Notes: a model not told the origin generated them from the sequence alone. Counted from the stretch's first letter, positions 1-5,583 are shown. The stretch: 8,714 bases of DNA from a halophilic archaeon J07HX64 (GCA_000416085.1 KE356579.1:154762-163475), one strand, 5' to 3'. Program-made: numbers and translations.

Positions 1-1
1 A

Positions 2-151
2 CTGCGCGACCGGGACGCCATCGTGCTCGGGGCACTCCAGATGGCTGCCATCCTCCTGCCGGCGGTTCTCGGGCGGGTGTTTCCACGAACACTCCTGCTG
101 TTTGCGCTCGCCTACCTCACCCTCGCACCGCGGTTCTACTGGGGGGAGTGA
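2..151 (+). CDS. C-terminal end of a membrane protein (5' truncated by the window)
   Basis: The frame is open from the left edge and ends at TGA 149-151, giving 49 residues of a protein whose start lies outside the window. The visible part holds two hydrophobic stretches, roughly residues 7-21 (IVLGALQMAAILLPAV) and 30-43 (TLLLFALAYLTLA). They are separated by a short Arg-containing turn, and the protein ends in APRFYWGE. This looks like the last two helices, or one helical hairpin, of an integral membrane protein with a short charged tail. Codons end mostly in G or C, as expected for a haloarchaeal gene. I do not recognise the family. No poly-T run follows the stop directly. Confidence 0.6.
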   Translation: MRDRDAIVLGALQMAAILLPAVLGRVFPRTLLLFALAYLTLAPRFYWGE

Positions 152-223
152 GTCGTCGTCAGATCAGATAGCTGTGTGCTACCCAAGAGTATTAGATTTA
201 GACTCGAATAACACAGATAGACG

Positions 224-667
224 ATGACTGGGGACCCGGACCTGGCGACGCCAGGGGCAATCGAGAAACCCGGAAAGAGGGAACACCGGGACGCGTGGGT
301 CGAGGAGACCGCCGGCGTGGACCGCGTGATCTCGGTCGCACTCGCACTCGAACAACCCATGGGCCGGCCCGGGACGCACCACCACCGCTGGCGGTGTGTC
401 GGGTCGATGGCCTGGCCCGCGGCCTCGGGCGAACCGAGGGGGTACAGTCGCAAAGAGTGGATACGGCCCACGAGGGCGAACACCTCAGACCCCAGACGGG
501 GCCAAACCAGAGCCCGCGAACCGGAGTACCCGCGGGGGAAAATTCGCCACCGGGTGTGGCAGTGTCGGGGTGCCCACCGCGTGTGGAATCTCACTTCACT
601 CTTTCAGGGGCGGGAGAAGATCAAACTCAGTCGGTCTGGCAAACACTCTTGTACTCACAACAGATAA
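224..667 (+). pseudogene. Probable remnant of a haloarchaeal winged-helix regulator (DUF7342-like N-terminus)
   Basis: The frame starting at ATG 224 opens with about 45 residues that read like a genuine haloarchaeal protein. Residues 20-45 (EHRDAWVEETAGVDRVISVA followed by LALEQP) match my memory of the first helix of DUF7342/ArsR-like winged-helix regulators. Those proteins typically run 'WVEETT-FDRV-xVALTLxQP' and then the DNA-binding helices. Here, from codon 46 (base 359) onward, the frame stays open to 667 but becomes basic, rich in Arg, Trp and His. It lacks any 'IADEAxVSExTARKHL' recognition-helix pattern, so the DNA-binding part is missing or scrambled. An A/T-rich stretch at about 191-201 lies the right distance upstream for a leaderless start at 224. 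Only the first 135 bases are supported as coding-derived. The whole could instead be a short divergent protein. Confidence 0.4.
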
Positions 668-675
668 CAGATAGT
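359..675. other. Stretch without a convincing gene, upstream of the GNAT gene
   Basis: Frames are open here on both strands, but their products are Arg/Pro/His-rich and not acidic, unlike the neighbouring proteins, and I recognise none of them. The stretch follows the supported part of the winged-helix remnant and may be its decayed remainder. The last 35 bases form the promoter of the acetyltransferase gene. I see no RNA gene in it; in particular no SRP RNA or RNase P signature. Confidence 0.4.
646..655 (+). promoter_or_regulatory. TATA-like promoter element of the GNAT gene
   Basis: CTCTTGTACT begins 30 bases before ATG 676. This places the predicted transcription start at or very near the start codon, the usual leaderless arrangement in haloarchaea. 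It resembles the elements before the genes at 1309 and 7772 in both sequence and spacing, and it decides the choice of ATG 676 over the longer open frame. Confidence 0.45.
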
Positions 676-1167
676 ATGGGGCAGTCGGGCGAGATCCAGT
701 TCCGGCAGGCCAAGCCCGAGGATGCGCCGGATGTGCTGGAGATCAAACAGGCAGCAATCGAGACTGCCGGGGATACTTACAGCGAAACGCAGATACAGGC
801 CTGGCGGCCGACCGACGAGGCGCTTCCCGCGTTCAAACAGGCGACGGCGAGCGACCAGTTTGTCGTGTTGCTGGCCGAAACCGACAACGAACCGGCGGGG
901 TACGGTGTTCTCAACATCGACGAGGCCCGGGTCGACGCGGTGTTTGTCGACCCCGAACACTCCCGGGAAGGGCTCGGTTCGTCGCTGGTATCGCAGCTCG
1001 AAACTCGCGGTCAGATGATGGGTCTGTCGGAGTTGACTGTCGTCTCGTCGCTGAACGCACAGCCGTTCTACGAGTCACTCGGTTACGAGCCGTTCGAGTC
1101 CCGGACCCGGACTATCGACGACACCGAGCTCGAGTTCGTCGCCGTGCGCAAGACGCTCGAGGACTGA
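676..1167 (+). CDS. GNAT-family N-acetyltransferase
   Basis: This gene encodes a 163-aa protein with the GNAT fold, which transfers an acetyl group from acetyl-CoA to an amine on a small molecule or protein. The substrate cannot be told from sequence. The N-terminal strand (residues 7-12, IQFRQA) and 'PEDAPDVLEIKQAA' form the usual first strand and helix. Motif A spans about 85-109: the strand VDAVFVDPEHS followed by the acetyl-CoA pyrophosphate loop SREGLG (96-101), in which Ser replaces the usual Gln/Arg of Q/RxxGxG. Motif B is at 121-140 (TVVSSLNAQPFYESLGYEPF), with the characteristic 'A-x-x-FYxxLGYxxF'. The reading frame is open well upstream, but that extension is Arg/Pro-rich, and a TATA-like element 30 bases before ATG 676 supports the shorter start. 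The next gene downstream has its own promoter, so this is probably monocistronic. Confidence 0.85.
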   Translation: MGQSGEIQFRQAKPEDAPDVLEIKQAAIETAGDTYSETQIQAWRPTDEALPAFKQATASDQFVVLLAETDNEPAGYGVLNIDEARVDAVFVDPEHSREGLGSSLVSQLETRGQMMGLSELTVVSSLNAQPFYESLGYEPFESRTRTIDDTELEFVAVRKTLED

Positions 1168-1207
1168 GCACCCGACCACGGCACTGGCACCGGAACTGGA
1201 GTAAAGA

Positions 1208-1220
1208 CACCTGTCAGGTG
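1208..1220. repeat. Perfect 6-bp inverted repeat between the GNAT and thioesterase genes
   Basis: CACCTG and CAGGTG flank a single central T. The repeat lies 41 bases after the GNAT stop and about 60 bases before the thioesterase TATA-like element. It could be an upstream operator for the thioesterase gene. It is short enough to be chance, and no T-run follows that would suggest a terminator. Confidence 0.3.
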
Positions 1221-1279
1221 GACAGTGACACCGACGGCGAGAACGGGCGGGACCGGACTCGGAGGAACCGCCCGGTGGG

Positions 1280-1289
1280 CTTTTGTCTT
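1280..1289 (+). promoter_or_regulatory. TATA-like promoter element of the thioesterase gene
   Basis: CTTTTGTCTT begins 29 bases upstream of GTG 1309, consistent with a leaderless transcript that starts at the GTG. It argues against the upstream in-frame ATG at 1225, because translation from 1225 would have to read through this promoter. Confidence 0.5.
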
Positions 1290-1308
1290 TGCTTCCCCCA
1301 GTTTGCAC

Positions 1309-1818
1309 GTGGCGAGCATCAGCGACACCTACATCGAGAATCGCGAGCGGGTACAGCCCGGCAACACGAACAATTACGGCAACGCACACGGCGGCATCGT
1401 CGTGAAGTGGATGGACGAGATCGGGGCGATGTCGGCGATGCGTCACGCCGGGGAGAACTGTGTCACCGCCCGCATCAACGAGCTCAATTTCACCCGCCCC
1501 GTCCCCCGGGGCGACGCCTGCGTCATCGAGTCCTACGCCTACGCAACCGGAACGACGAGCATCCGTGTCAGACTCACCGCCTTCCGTGAGGACCCCCGGA
1601 CCGGCGAGCGCGAGGAGACGACCGACTCGTACTTTATATTCGTCGCCGTCGACGACGACAGCAACCCGACGCCGGTCCCAGACCTGACCGCCAACAGTGA
1701 ACGCTGCCGGCGCCTCCGTGACAAGGCACTCGACGGCGAGCGCCTCGAGGAGATTGACGGTGTTGTGGCTGTCACCGACCGGCGCTCTGCACTCGGTCCC
1801 CGGTCTCAGGCCGGATAG
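1309..1818 (+). CDS. Acyl-CoA thioesterase, hotdog fold (BACH/YciA type)
   Basis: The 169-aa product belongs to the hotdog acyl-CoA hydrolases, which cleave acyl-CoA to free acid and CoA in the cytoplasm. Residues 21-37 carry the family signature: N21-N-Y-G-N-A-H-GG, then V-K-W-M-D36-E. N21 and D36 are 15 residues apart, exactly as the catalytic Asn and Asp are in YciA/ACOT7-type enzymes. RINELNFTRPVPRGDACVIE (about 55-74) is the second conserved strand pair, followed by SYAYATGTTSIRVRLTAF and a strand SYFIFVAVD. The C-terminal 50 residues are charged and probably helical. GTG 1309 is chosen because a TATA-like element lies 29 bases upstream; the open frame reaches back to an ATG at 1225, but those 28 residues are Gly/Thr/Arg-rich and unlike the family. 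The 3' end overlaps the convergent DUF35 gene by 13 bases. Sitting beside a thiolase operon, it may act on intermediates of the same pathway. The substrate chain length is unknown. Confidence 0.85.
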   Translation: MASISDTYIENRERVQPGNTNNYGNAHGGIVVKWMDEIGAMSAMRHAGENCVTARINELNFTRPVPRGDACVIESYAYATGTTSIRVRLTAFREDPRTGEREETTDSYFIFVAVDDDSNPTPVPDLTANSERCRRLRDKALDGERLEEIDGVVAVTDRRSALGPRSQAG

Positions 1819-2183
1819 AACACGAGCACCCGCTCGTCGCGTGTCTCCGAGCGCTCCACGCCGAGCGTGACCGCCTGTCCGATCTCGACGTTCTCGGGCG
1901 ATATATCCCGCAGTTGGCCGGTGATATCGACCGGTCCGAACGAGGCAACGGCGGTGACGTAGGGGGTGTCGTCCTCGAACTGTGGTGTGGCAATCTGTGT
2001 CGTCGTGTGAGTCAGAATCTCGCCGGGTTCGGGGACCGGCCGCTCGGTCAACCCCTTCTCGCCGGTCGCGGGGTCGTAGGGCATCGGCGGGAGATGTGTT
2101 CTCCCGTCGTTGTCGACCAGATACTGTGGGTCGCCCGCCTCGACAGCGTCGAGAAAGTCGTCGAACCCCACGTCACGTGTCAT
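1806..2183 (-). CDS. DUF35 OB-fold protein, thiolase partner, without zinc ribbon
   Basis: This 125-aa protein belongs to the DUF35 family. It normally combines an N-terminal helix, a rubredoxin-like zinc ribbon and a C-terminal OB fold, and pairs with thiolases or HMG-CoA synthases. In the characterised archaeal thiolase/HMG-CoA synthase complex, DUF35 holds the two enzymes together and contributes to a shared CoA site. Here residues 6-17 (GFDDFLDAVEAG) are the leading helix. Residues 20-50 occupy the ribbon position but contain no cysteine; the whole protein has none. The OB fold runs from about 52 to 125 (GEILTHTTTQIATPQF, TPYVTAVASFGPVDITGQLR, then V-x-IGQAVTLGVE). The ATG (2183-2181) overlaps the thiolase stop in an ATGA, so translation is probably coupled and the two products likely form a complex. 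No separate promoter is visible. Confidence 0.85.
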   Translation of the reverse strand: MTRDVGFDDFLDAVEAGDPQYLVDNDGRTHLPPMPYDPATGEKGLTERPVPEPGEILTHTTTQIATPQFEDDTPYVTAVASFGPVDITGQLRDISPENVEIGQAVTLGVERSETRDERVLVFYPA

Positions 2184-3343
2184 CCGTCCACCTCGAGCAC
2201 GTGGACGACACAACTGGCGACGGTTCCGCCGGCGTTGTGTGTTATACCAACCTCGGCGTCCGGGACCACGTCGCTGTTGACGTGATCGCCCCGCAGTAGT
2301 TTTGTCAACTCCGATATCTGTGCACAGCCGGTGGCCCCGACCGGGTGCCCCTTTGCTTTCAGTCCGCCCGAGAGGTTCACGGGGAGACGACCGTCGACCG
2401 TCGTTTCACCCCGGCGGGCCGCCCCGATCGCCTCGCCAGGGTCGTAGAATCCGAGTGCCTCCAGCGCGAGCACCTCCGCGACGGTGAAACAGTCGTGAAC
2501 CTCCGCGATATCGACGTCATCCGGGCCGATACCGGCCTCGGCGAACGCCGCATCACCGGCCCGCTCTGCGGCGGGTGTCCGCACCATCGACTCGCGGTCC
2601 TGCAGCGCGAACGTATCACTCCCTTGGCCTGTGCCGGTGATCCGCACCGGTGCGTCGAGGTTGTGTGCCGCCGCGAACGACTCGCTCACGAGCACCGCCG
2701 CGCTCGCCCCGTCGCTGATCGGCGAGCAGTCGTACAGACCGAACGGCGAACTGATAGTGGTCGCGTTCAGCACCTCCTCGACGGTGAGTGTGTGCTGGTA
2801 CTGTGCGAGGTCGTTCTCGACGGCGTTCGCGTGGTTCTTCACCGAGATGTGTGCGAGGTCCTCCCTGTCACCGCCGAACCGCTCGAAGTACCGGTTCGCC
2901 ATCAGCGAGTACGCCCCCGGAAAGGTGAGTCCGGCGCGAACCTCCCAGAGTGCGTCGGCGGCCGCGGCGAGTGCCTCCGTCGTGCCGGCCGTGGAGAGGT
3001 TGTTCATCCGCTCTGCGCCCCCGACCAGCACGACATCTGCACCCGCACGGATGCGCTCGACACCGTACCGGACCGCCGCCCCACTCGAGGCACAGGCACT
3101 GTCGAGCCGTGTCGCCGGCGCCTGAACTCCTGCCATCTCCGCCGCGAGCGGACCCTGGTGGCCCTGGGTCTCGGCGAACTCGCCCATGAAGTTGCCGAAG
3201 AACACCTCTTCAACGGCCTCGCGGCTGACACCGGCGTCGGTGAACGCCCGTGCGGTTGCCTCGGCAAACAGGTCACGACCTGTCCGCTCTGTGTGCCGAC
3301 CGAACGGTGTCATCCCGACACCCGCGATCCGGACGTCGGTCAC
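2180..3343 (-). CDS. SCP2-type archaeal thiolase (acetyl-CoA C-acyltransferase family)
   Basis: The 387-aa product is a thiolase that forms or cleaves beta-ketoacyl-CoA through a cysteine acyl-enzyme. The nucleophile is C84 in DSACASSGAA. H283-D-C285-F is the HDCF motif that replaces NEAF in SCP2-type thiolases and supplies the second cysteine. H333 lies in GHPVGATG, and the end carries HNAGG (369-373) where classical thiolases have the CxG cysteine. Full family length is present with no internal break. The usual direction cannot be read from sequence: acetoacetyl-CoA synthesis (mevalonate or polyester precursors) and beta-oxidation thiolysis are both possible. The GTG start (3343-3341) overlaps the upstream stop as GTGA, and the stop overlaps the DUF35 ATG, so the gene is the middle of a tightly coupled operon. 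The DUF35 partner supports an archaeal-type thiolase/DUF35 complex. Confidence 0.92.
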   Translation of the reverse strand: MTDVRIAGVGMTPFGRHTERTGRDLFAEATARAFTDAGVSREAVEEVFFGNFMGEFAETQGHQGPLAAEMAGVQAPATRLDSACASSGAAVRYGVERIRAGADVVLVGGAERMNNLSTAGTTEALAAAADALWEVRAGLTFPGAYSLMANRYFERFGGDREDLAHISVKNHANAVENDLAQYQHTLTVEEVLNATTISSPFGLYDCSPISDGASAAVLVSESFAAAHNLDAPVRITGTGQGSDTFALQDRESMVRTPAAERAGDAAFAEAGIGPDDVDIAEVHDCFTVAEVLALEALGFYDPGEAIGAARRGETTVDGRLPVNLSGGLKAKGHPVGATGCAQISELTKLLRGDHVNSDVVPDAEVGITHNAGGTVASCVVHVLEVDG

Positions 3344-3750
3344 CGCGCCACCTCTCCACCGATACCCCGCACCTGTCCGACCACGTTACCCGACCCCTCT
3401 GTCACGGGTTCGAACGTGAGTGTCCGTGTGAGTCCGAACATCCCGCCGAGATTCCCGTCCACGACCGACTCCCGATCCCCGGTGTCCCCGAACGTTCTGT
3501 CGACGGGTATCCTCGCACCGTTTGTAGCTATCTCGACTGGTCCGAGCGAGTCGTGTCCGGTGTCGTCCATCCCTACGAGAGCATCGATAGCCGGAACACC
3601 CGCCTGTACGAGAGGCTTGTCGTCCTCGATACCGTCGCGCACCGCCCGGGTGGTCGCCTCCGGGGACCGGTTGTCGGCCGCAACACTGGACCCCTGCTCC
3701 TCGAACTCCCCGGACGCTCCTGTCACCAGGCGGGTCCGTCCCTCTAACAT
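3340..3750 (-). pseudogene. Shrunken SDR (PhaB/FabG-like) ORF lacking active-site motifs
   Basis: The open frame encodes 136 residues that trace the N-terminal half of a short-chain dehydrogenase/reductase, closest in my memory to acetoacetyl-CoA or 3-oxoacyl reductases. MLEGRTRLVTGAS is the first strand. EFEEQGSSVAADNRSPEA matches the helix and second strand. LGPVEIATNGARIPVDRTFG corresponds to 'FGPVDVLVNNAGITVDRTF', and VVDGNLGGMFGLTRT to 'VVDVNLGGMFNCTRA'. About eight residues holding the Gly-rich NAD(P) loop are missing after TGAS, NNAG has become TNGA, and the chain stops before the Ser and YxxxK catalytic residues (families usually run about 245 aa). It cannot be an active reductase. 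Third codon positions carry noticeably more A/T than in its neighbours. The frame is nevertheless intact, has a good promoter, and its stop overlaps the thiolase GTG. It is either an in-frame-decayed gene kept for translational coupling or a repurposed short protein. Confidence 0.6.
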
Positions 3751-3776
3751 TATTATTTATGTCTTATTCTGGTGAA

Positions 3777-3783
3777 GTATAAA
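3777..3783 (-). promoter_or_regulatory. TATA box of the SDR-remnant/thiolase/DUF35 operon
   Basis: On the minus strand this reads TTTATAC, the best TATA box in the window. It is centred 30 bases upstream of the ATG at 3750, in an A/T-rich leader (3750-3770), so the transcript should be leaderless or nearly so. It is the only promoter visible for the three-gene operon. Confidence 0.65.
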
Positions 3784-3799
3784 CCTGCGCACGCGCAGG
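3784..3799. promoter_or_regulatory. Perfect 7-bp inverted repeat abutting the TATA box: candidate operator
   Basis: CCTGCGC and GCGCAGG are separated by AC. The repeat begins at the base next to the TATA box, where TFB would bind its recognition element (BRE). A dimeric repressor bound here would block TBP/TFB recruitment to the thiolase operon. TetR- and MarR-type regulators use sites of this size. No regulator gene that could obviously bind it lies in the window. Confidence 0.5.
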
Positions 3800-4224
3800 C
3801 ACCGACGCCCCACCCTGGATCCAACAAGTTCCGCGGCCCGCGTGACCGCCTACGGCCCCTCAGTCGATCCGCCGAGCGCGACCGTGGGCTGTCTGCCGTT
3901 CGGGCCCGGTTACCTGCCCGACTGTGCCTTGCCCGGCAACCCACCCGCGATGCTCCACTTCATACCTCCTGTATACACAGTAGCAGGAGCTTGCCTTCCG
4001 GAAGCTTACGTGTACGTGATGAGTCTCACACAGACTGGACACGGGTCGCTATCGGTGGTGGCACCGAGCGGTAACAGGCGATACCAGTCCGGGTCGGTCG
4101 GGCACAGAACCCCCACACGGGGAAGCTATACACGCGGGACCGGCGTACAGATGACCCTCGCCGGGGTCACGCCCCCCGGTACTGCCCCGACAGCAGGCGG
4201 CGGCTGGACAACAGATGGTGACCG
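3800..4224. other. Gene-poor stretch with several short palindromes
   Basis: No convincing protein gene is seen here. A plus-strand frame is open from 3842 to 4228 and its stop overlaps the next start codon as ATGA. Its product is nearly free of acidic residues and uses many A-ending codons, so I treat it as non-coding. The stretch holds an inverted repeat CTCCTG/CAGGAG (3966-3971 and 3984-3989) around a TGTATACA core, and the 10-bp palindrome CTTCCGGAAG (3995-4004). It probably contains regulatory sequence for the divergent operons on either side. Confidence 0.4.
4125..4133 (+). promoter_or_regulatory. TATA-like element upstream of the 58-aa gene
   Basis: GCTATACAC is the only A/T-rich TATA-like sequence in the 110 bases before ATG 4225. 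It would place transcription start near 4155 and leave a leader of about 70 bases. A GGTGA (4217-4221), complementary to the 16S rRNA 3' end, lies 3 bases before the start, closer than usual for a Shine-Dalgarno site. Confidence 0.35.
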
Positions 4225-4401
4225 ATGACCGACGAGGTCAGAACGGCCGAGGAGTTACACGCGGGTCTGCGGGACCTCCTCCGCCGGGCACACAGCGGTG
4301 ATACCGAGGCCCGGGGCGGTTGGGCCTGCCGCAACGGTCCCGAGTATCCGGACTGGGAGGTTGTCATCACCGAGGTGGAGAAACCGGGGGAGACAGAGTG
4401 A
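4225..4401 (+). CDS. Small acidic haloarchaeal protein (58 aa)
   Basis: The frame ATG 4225 to TGA 4399-4401 encodes 58 residues. Residues 1-24 form an amphipathic acidic helix (TDEVRTAEELHAGLRDLLRR), and the second half holds GGWACRNGPEYPDWEVVITEVEKP. The 'GGWxCRNG...PDWEVVITE' end looks like a short conserved haloarchaeal hypothetical protein that I have a general memory of, with no known function. Codon use is haloarchaeal and the composition acidic, which supports a real gene despite its length. The single Cys (35) is not part of a CxxC zinc motif. The next gene starts 73 bases downstream without an obvious promoter, so the two may be co-transcribed. I cannot assign a function. Confidence 0.65.
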   Translation: MTDEVRTAEELHAGLRDLLRRAHSGDTEARGGWACRNGPEYPDWEVVITEVEKPGETE

Positions 4402-4474
4402 GCGCCCCGGCGACCACCCGCGGGTCGCGGCCGTCACCGCGCCGAACCCGTCACCCCGGTTTCCAGTTACCGGA

Positions 4475-4906
4475 ATGAGTGACGAGACAGTCGAACAGGT
4501 GCTCACGGCACAACCGTGGCGGATACTCCGCGCGCTCCGGGCCGAGAGCCCACGGACTGCTGACCCGGTCCTCCGGTCCGACGAGAACCTCGACGGCAGG
4601 GCCTACGAGAGTGTCTGCTACGAACTCTACCACGTCCTGTTGCCGGGACTCGCGGACGACGGGTTCGTTATCTTCGACAGGGGGAGTAACGAACTCCGGC
4701 GCGGACTAGCCTTCGAGACGGTCCGTCCGCTGCTCGACTGTCCAACAGAGGAACTTCGCGGACTCGATGCCGGTCCGTTCGTGTACGACGACGGTCTCGT
4801 CCGCTATCGCTCCGACGAACCTGTCGAGGCGCTCGCGGCGGCCGTCGCCGACCACGGCCACCCGAGCGGTGCGCGTGACGACGACCACACAGACAGCGAC
4901 GGGTAG
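4475..4906 (+). CDS. Winged-helix-like protein resembling DUF7344
   Basis: This encodes 143 residues starting MSDETVEQVLTAQPWRILRA. The N-terminal helix plus 'ILRALRAESPRTAD' resembles the 'RRRxVLxxL' start of haloarchaeal DUF7344 domains. Residues 44-70 (YESVCYELYHVLLPGLADDG, then FVIFDRG) match their hallmark 'YxxVYxxLYHxHLPKLADAGVVxYD'. That element is the recognition helix and wing of a predicted winged helix-turn-helix. The central piece between them is shorter than I remember for the family. Residues 71-143 continue with a non-standard tail (ETVRPLLDCPTEELRGLDAG) that ends in an Asp/His-rich stretch. It is probably a DNA-binding or protein-interaction domain. The frame is open upstream of ATG 4475, but that part crosses the 58-aa gene, so the ATG was chosen. 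No clear promoter lies directly upstream. Confidence 0.6.
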   Translation: MSDETVEQVLTAQPWRILRALRAESPRTADPVLRSDENLDGRAYESVCYELYHVLLPGLADDGFVIFDRGSNELRRGLAFETVRPLLDCPTEELRGLDAGPFVYDDGLVRYRSDEPVEALAAAVADHGHPSGARDDDHTDSDG

Positions 4907-4979
4907 CCGCCGAGAGCCCGGAGAGAGTCGGTCTGGTGTGTCCTGTCGCCCGTTACGTTCACCCGGGGATTCAATCGGG

Positions 4980-5462
4980 ATGACACGCACAGAGACACGT
5001 ATGATACGGTACGTGCTCGCAGCGGTGCTGGTGGTGGCGATTCTCGGGCTGGCGGTCGCGGGGGTCGACGAGGGCAAAACGGCGCGCGGCGAGACGGAGC
5101 TCGCCTCCGTTATCGAACAGGTCGACACGGCCGCGGTCGACCTCCACGAGACCGAGGCGCTGGCGCTTGCCGGGACCCCGCCTCCCCAGCGGATACTCGA
5201 GGTGACACTGCCGGGTGCGGGCGACACCAGTCGGGCGCCGACACACGTCACCTTCGAGCGGGCGTCCGGAGAGTCTCTCACACAGGTCACCTATCGGTTC
5301 CCCGGTCGCGCCGAACACAGCCGGTTCGTTGAGGCCCCGCTCGTCCGTAACGGCGAGGGGAAGTTCGGTCTCGGCGGTCACACCGGCGCGGTGCGGCTCG
5401 TGTTGCGCCTCGTTCCCGACGAAAACGGTCACCCAGTTGTAAGTCTCTCGGTGCGGACGTGA
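4980..5462 (+). CDS. Membrane-anchored DUF7311-like protein
   Basis: The gene encodes 160 residues. A short basic N-terminus (MTRTETRMIR) precedes one hydrophobic helix at about 11-28 (YVLAAVLVVAILGLAVAG). The rest is predicted to lie outside the cell: a helix (ETELASVIEQVDTAAVDLHE), then beta-rich segments (QRILEVTLPG, THVTFERASG, TQVTYRFPGR, VRLVLRLVPDENGHPVVSLS). The layout and the segments 'PQRxLxVTLPG' and 'LRLVPDxxGxPVV' recall haloarchaeal DUF7311 proteins. As I remember, those are encoded near type IV pilus-like ATPase/TadC operons, but none is present here. A second ATG at 5001 would give MIRYVLAAV, closer to the family start. I kept 4980 because an A/T-containing element (4951-4960) places transcription start about there. 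A pilin-like or pilus-accessory role is only a guess. Confidence 0.6.
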   Translation: MTRTETRMIRYVLAAVLVVAILGLAVAGVDEGKTARGETELASVIEQVDTAAVDLHETEALALAGTPPPQRILEVTLPGAGDTSRAPTHVTFERASGESLTQVTYRFPGRAEHSRFVEAPLVRNGEGKFGLGGHTGAVRLVLRLVPDENGHPVVSLSVRT

Positions 5463-5583
5463 CCGCCGCTGGAGGGGGGTTATCTGGTCGTGAGTCCCCG
5501 ATACGAGCGGGACCCGCGGGTACGAGTGTGACCGCCGCAGAAGGGGATCACTCTGTCGTGAGCATCTCGAGGTAGGTGTGACC
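5459..5583. repeat. Degenerate direct repeat, unit about 68 bp
   Basis: TGACCGCCGC occurs at 5460-5469 and 5529-5538, and GTCGTGAG follows at 5487-5494 and 5555-5562, so two blocks recur in the same order at a period of 68-69 bases. A weaker third start (GTGTGACCCCCG) lies at 5576-5587. The first copy overlaps the stop codon of the upstream gene. The arrangement suggests an old tandem duplication in the region between this gene and malate synthase. Confidence 0.4.

Noticed and set aside
295..675. N-terminal extension of the GNAT protein through the upstream open frame
   Set aside because: The extension is Arg/Pro-rich and not acidic, GNAT domains start at the ATG 676 region, and a promoter element lies between.
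1225..1308. N-terminal extension of the thioesterase from ATG 1225
   Set aside because: The 28 residues do not match hotdog thioesterases, and the TATA-like box at 1280 would lie inside the coding region.
3400..3425. GGGTTCGAAC resembling a tRNA T-loop
   Set aside because: No 5-bp T-stem with a 7-base loop, anticodon arm or acceptor stem can be drawn, and it lies inside the SDR-derived frame.
2345..3775. A 476-codon open frame on the plus strand, antisense to the thiolase operon
   Set aside because: It mirrors the thiolase and SDR-remnant genes. Its product is Arg/Cys-rich with no recognisable domain, while the minus strand gives a complete thiolase. Long antisense frames are common in GC-rich DNA.
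3842..4228. A 128-aa plus-strand protein ending in an ATGA overlap with the 58-aa gene
   Set aside because: It has almost no acidic residues, many A- or T-ending codons and no recognisable motif. The overlap alone is not enough; it is kept as a finding for checking.
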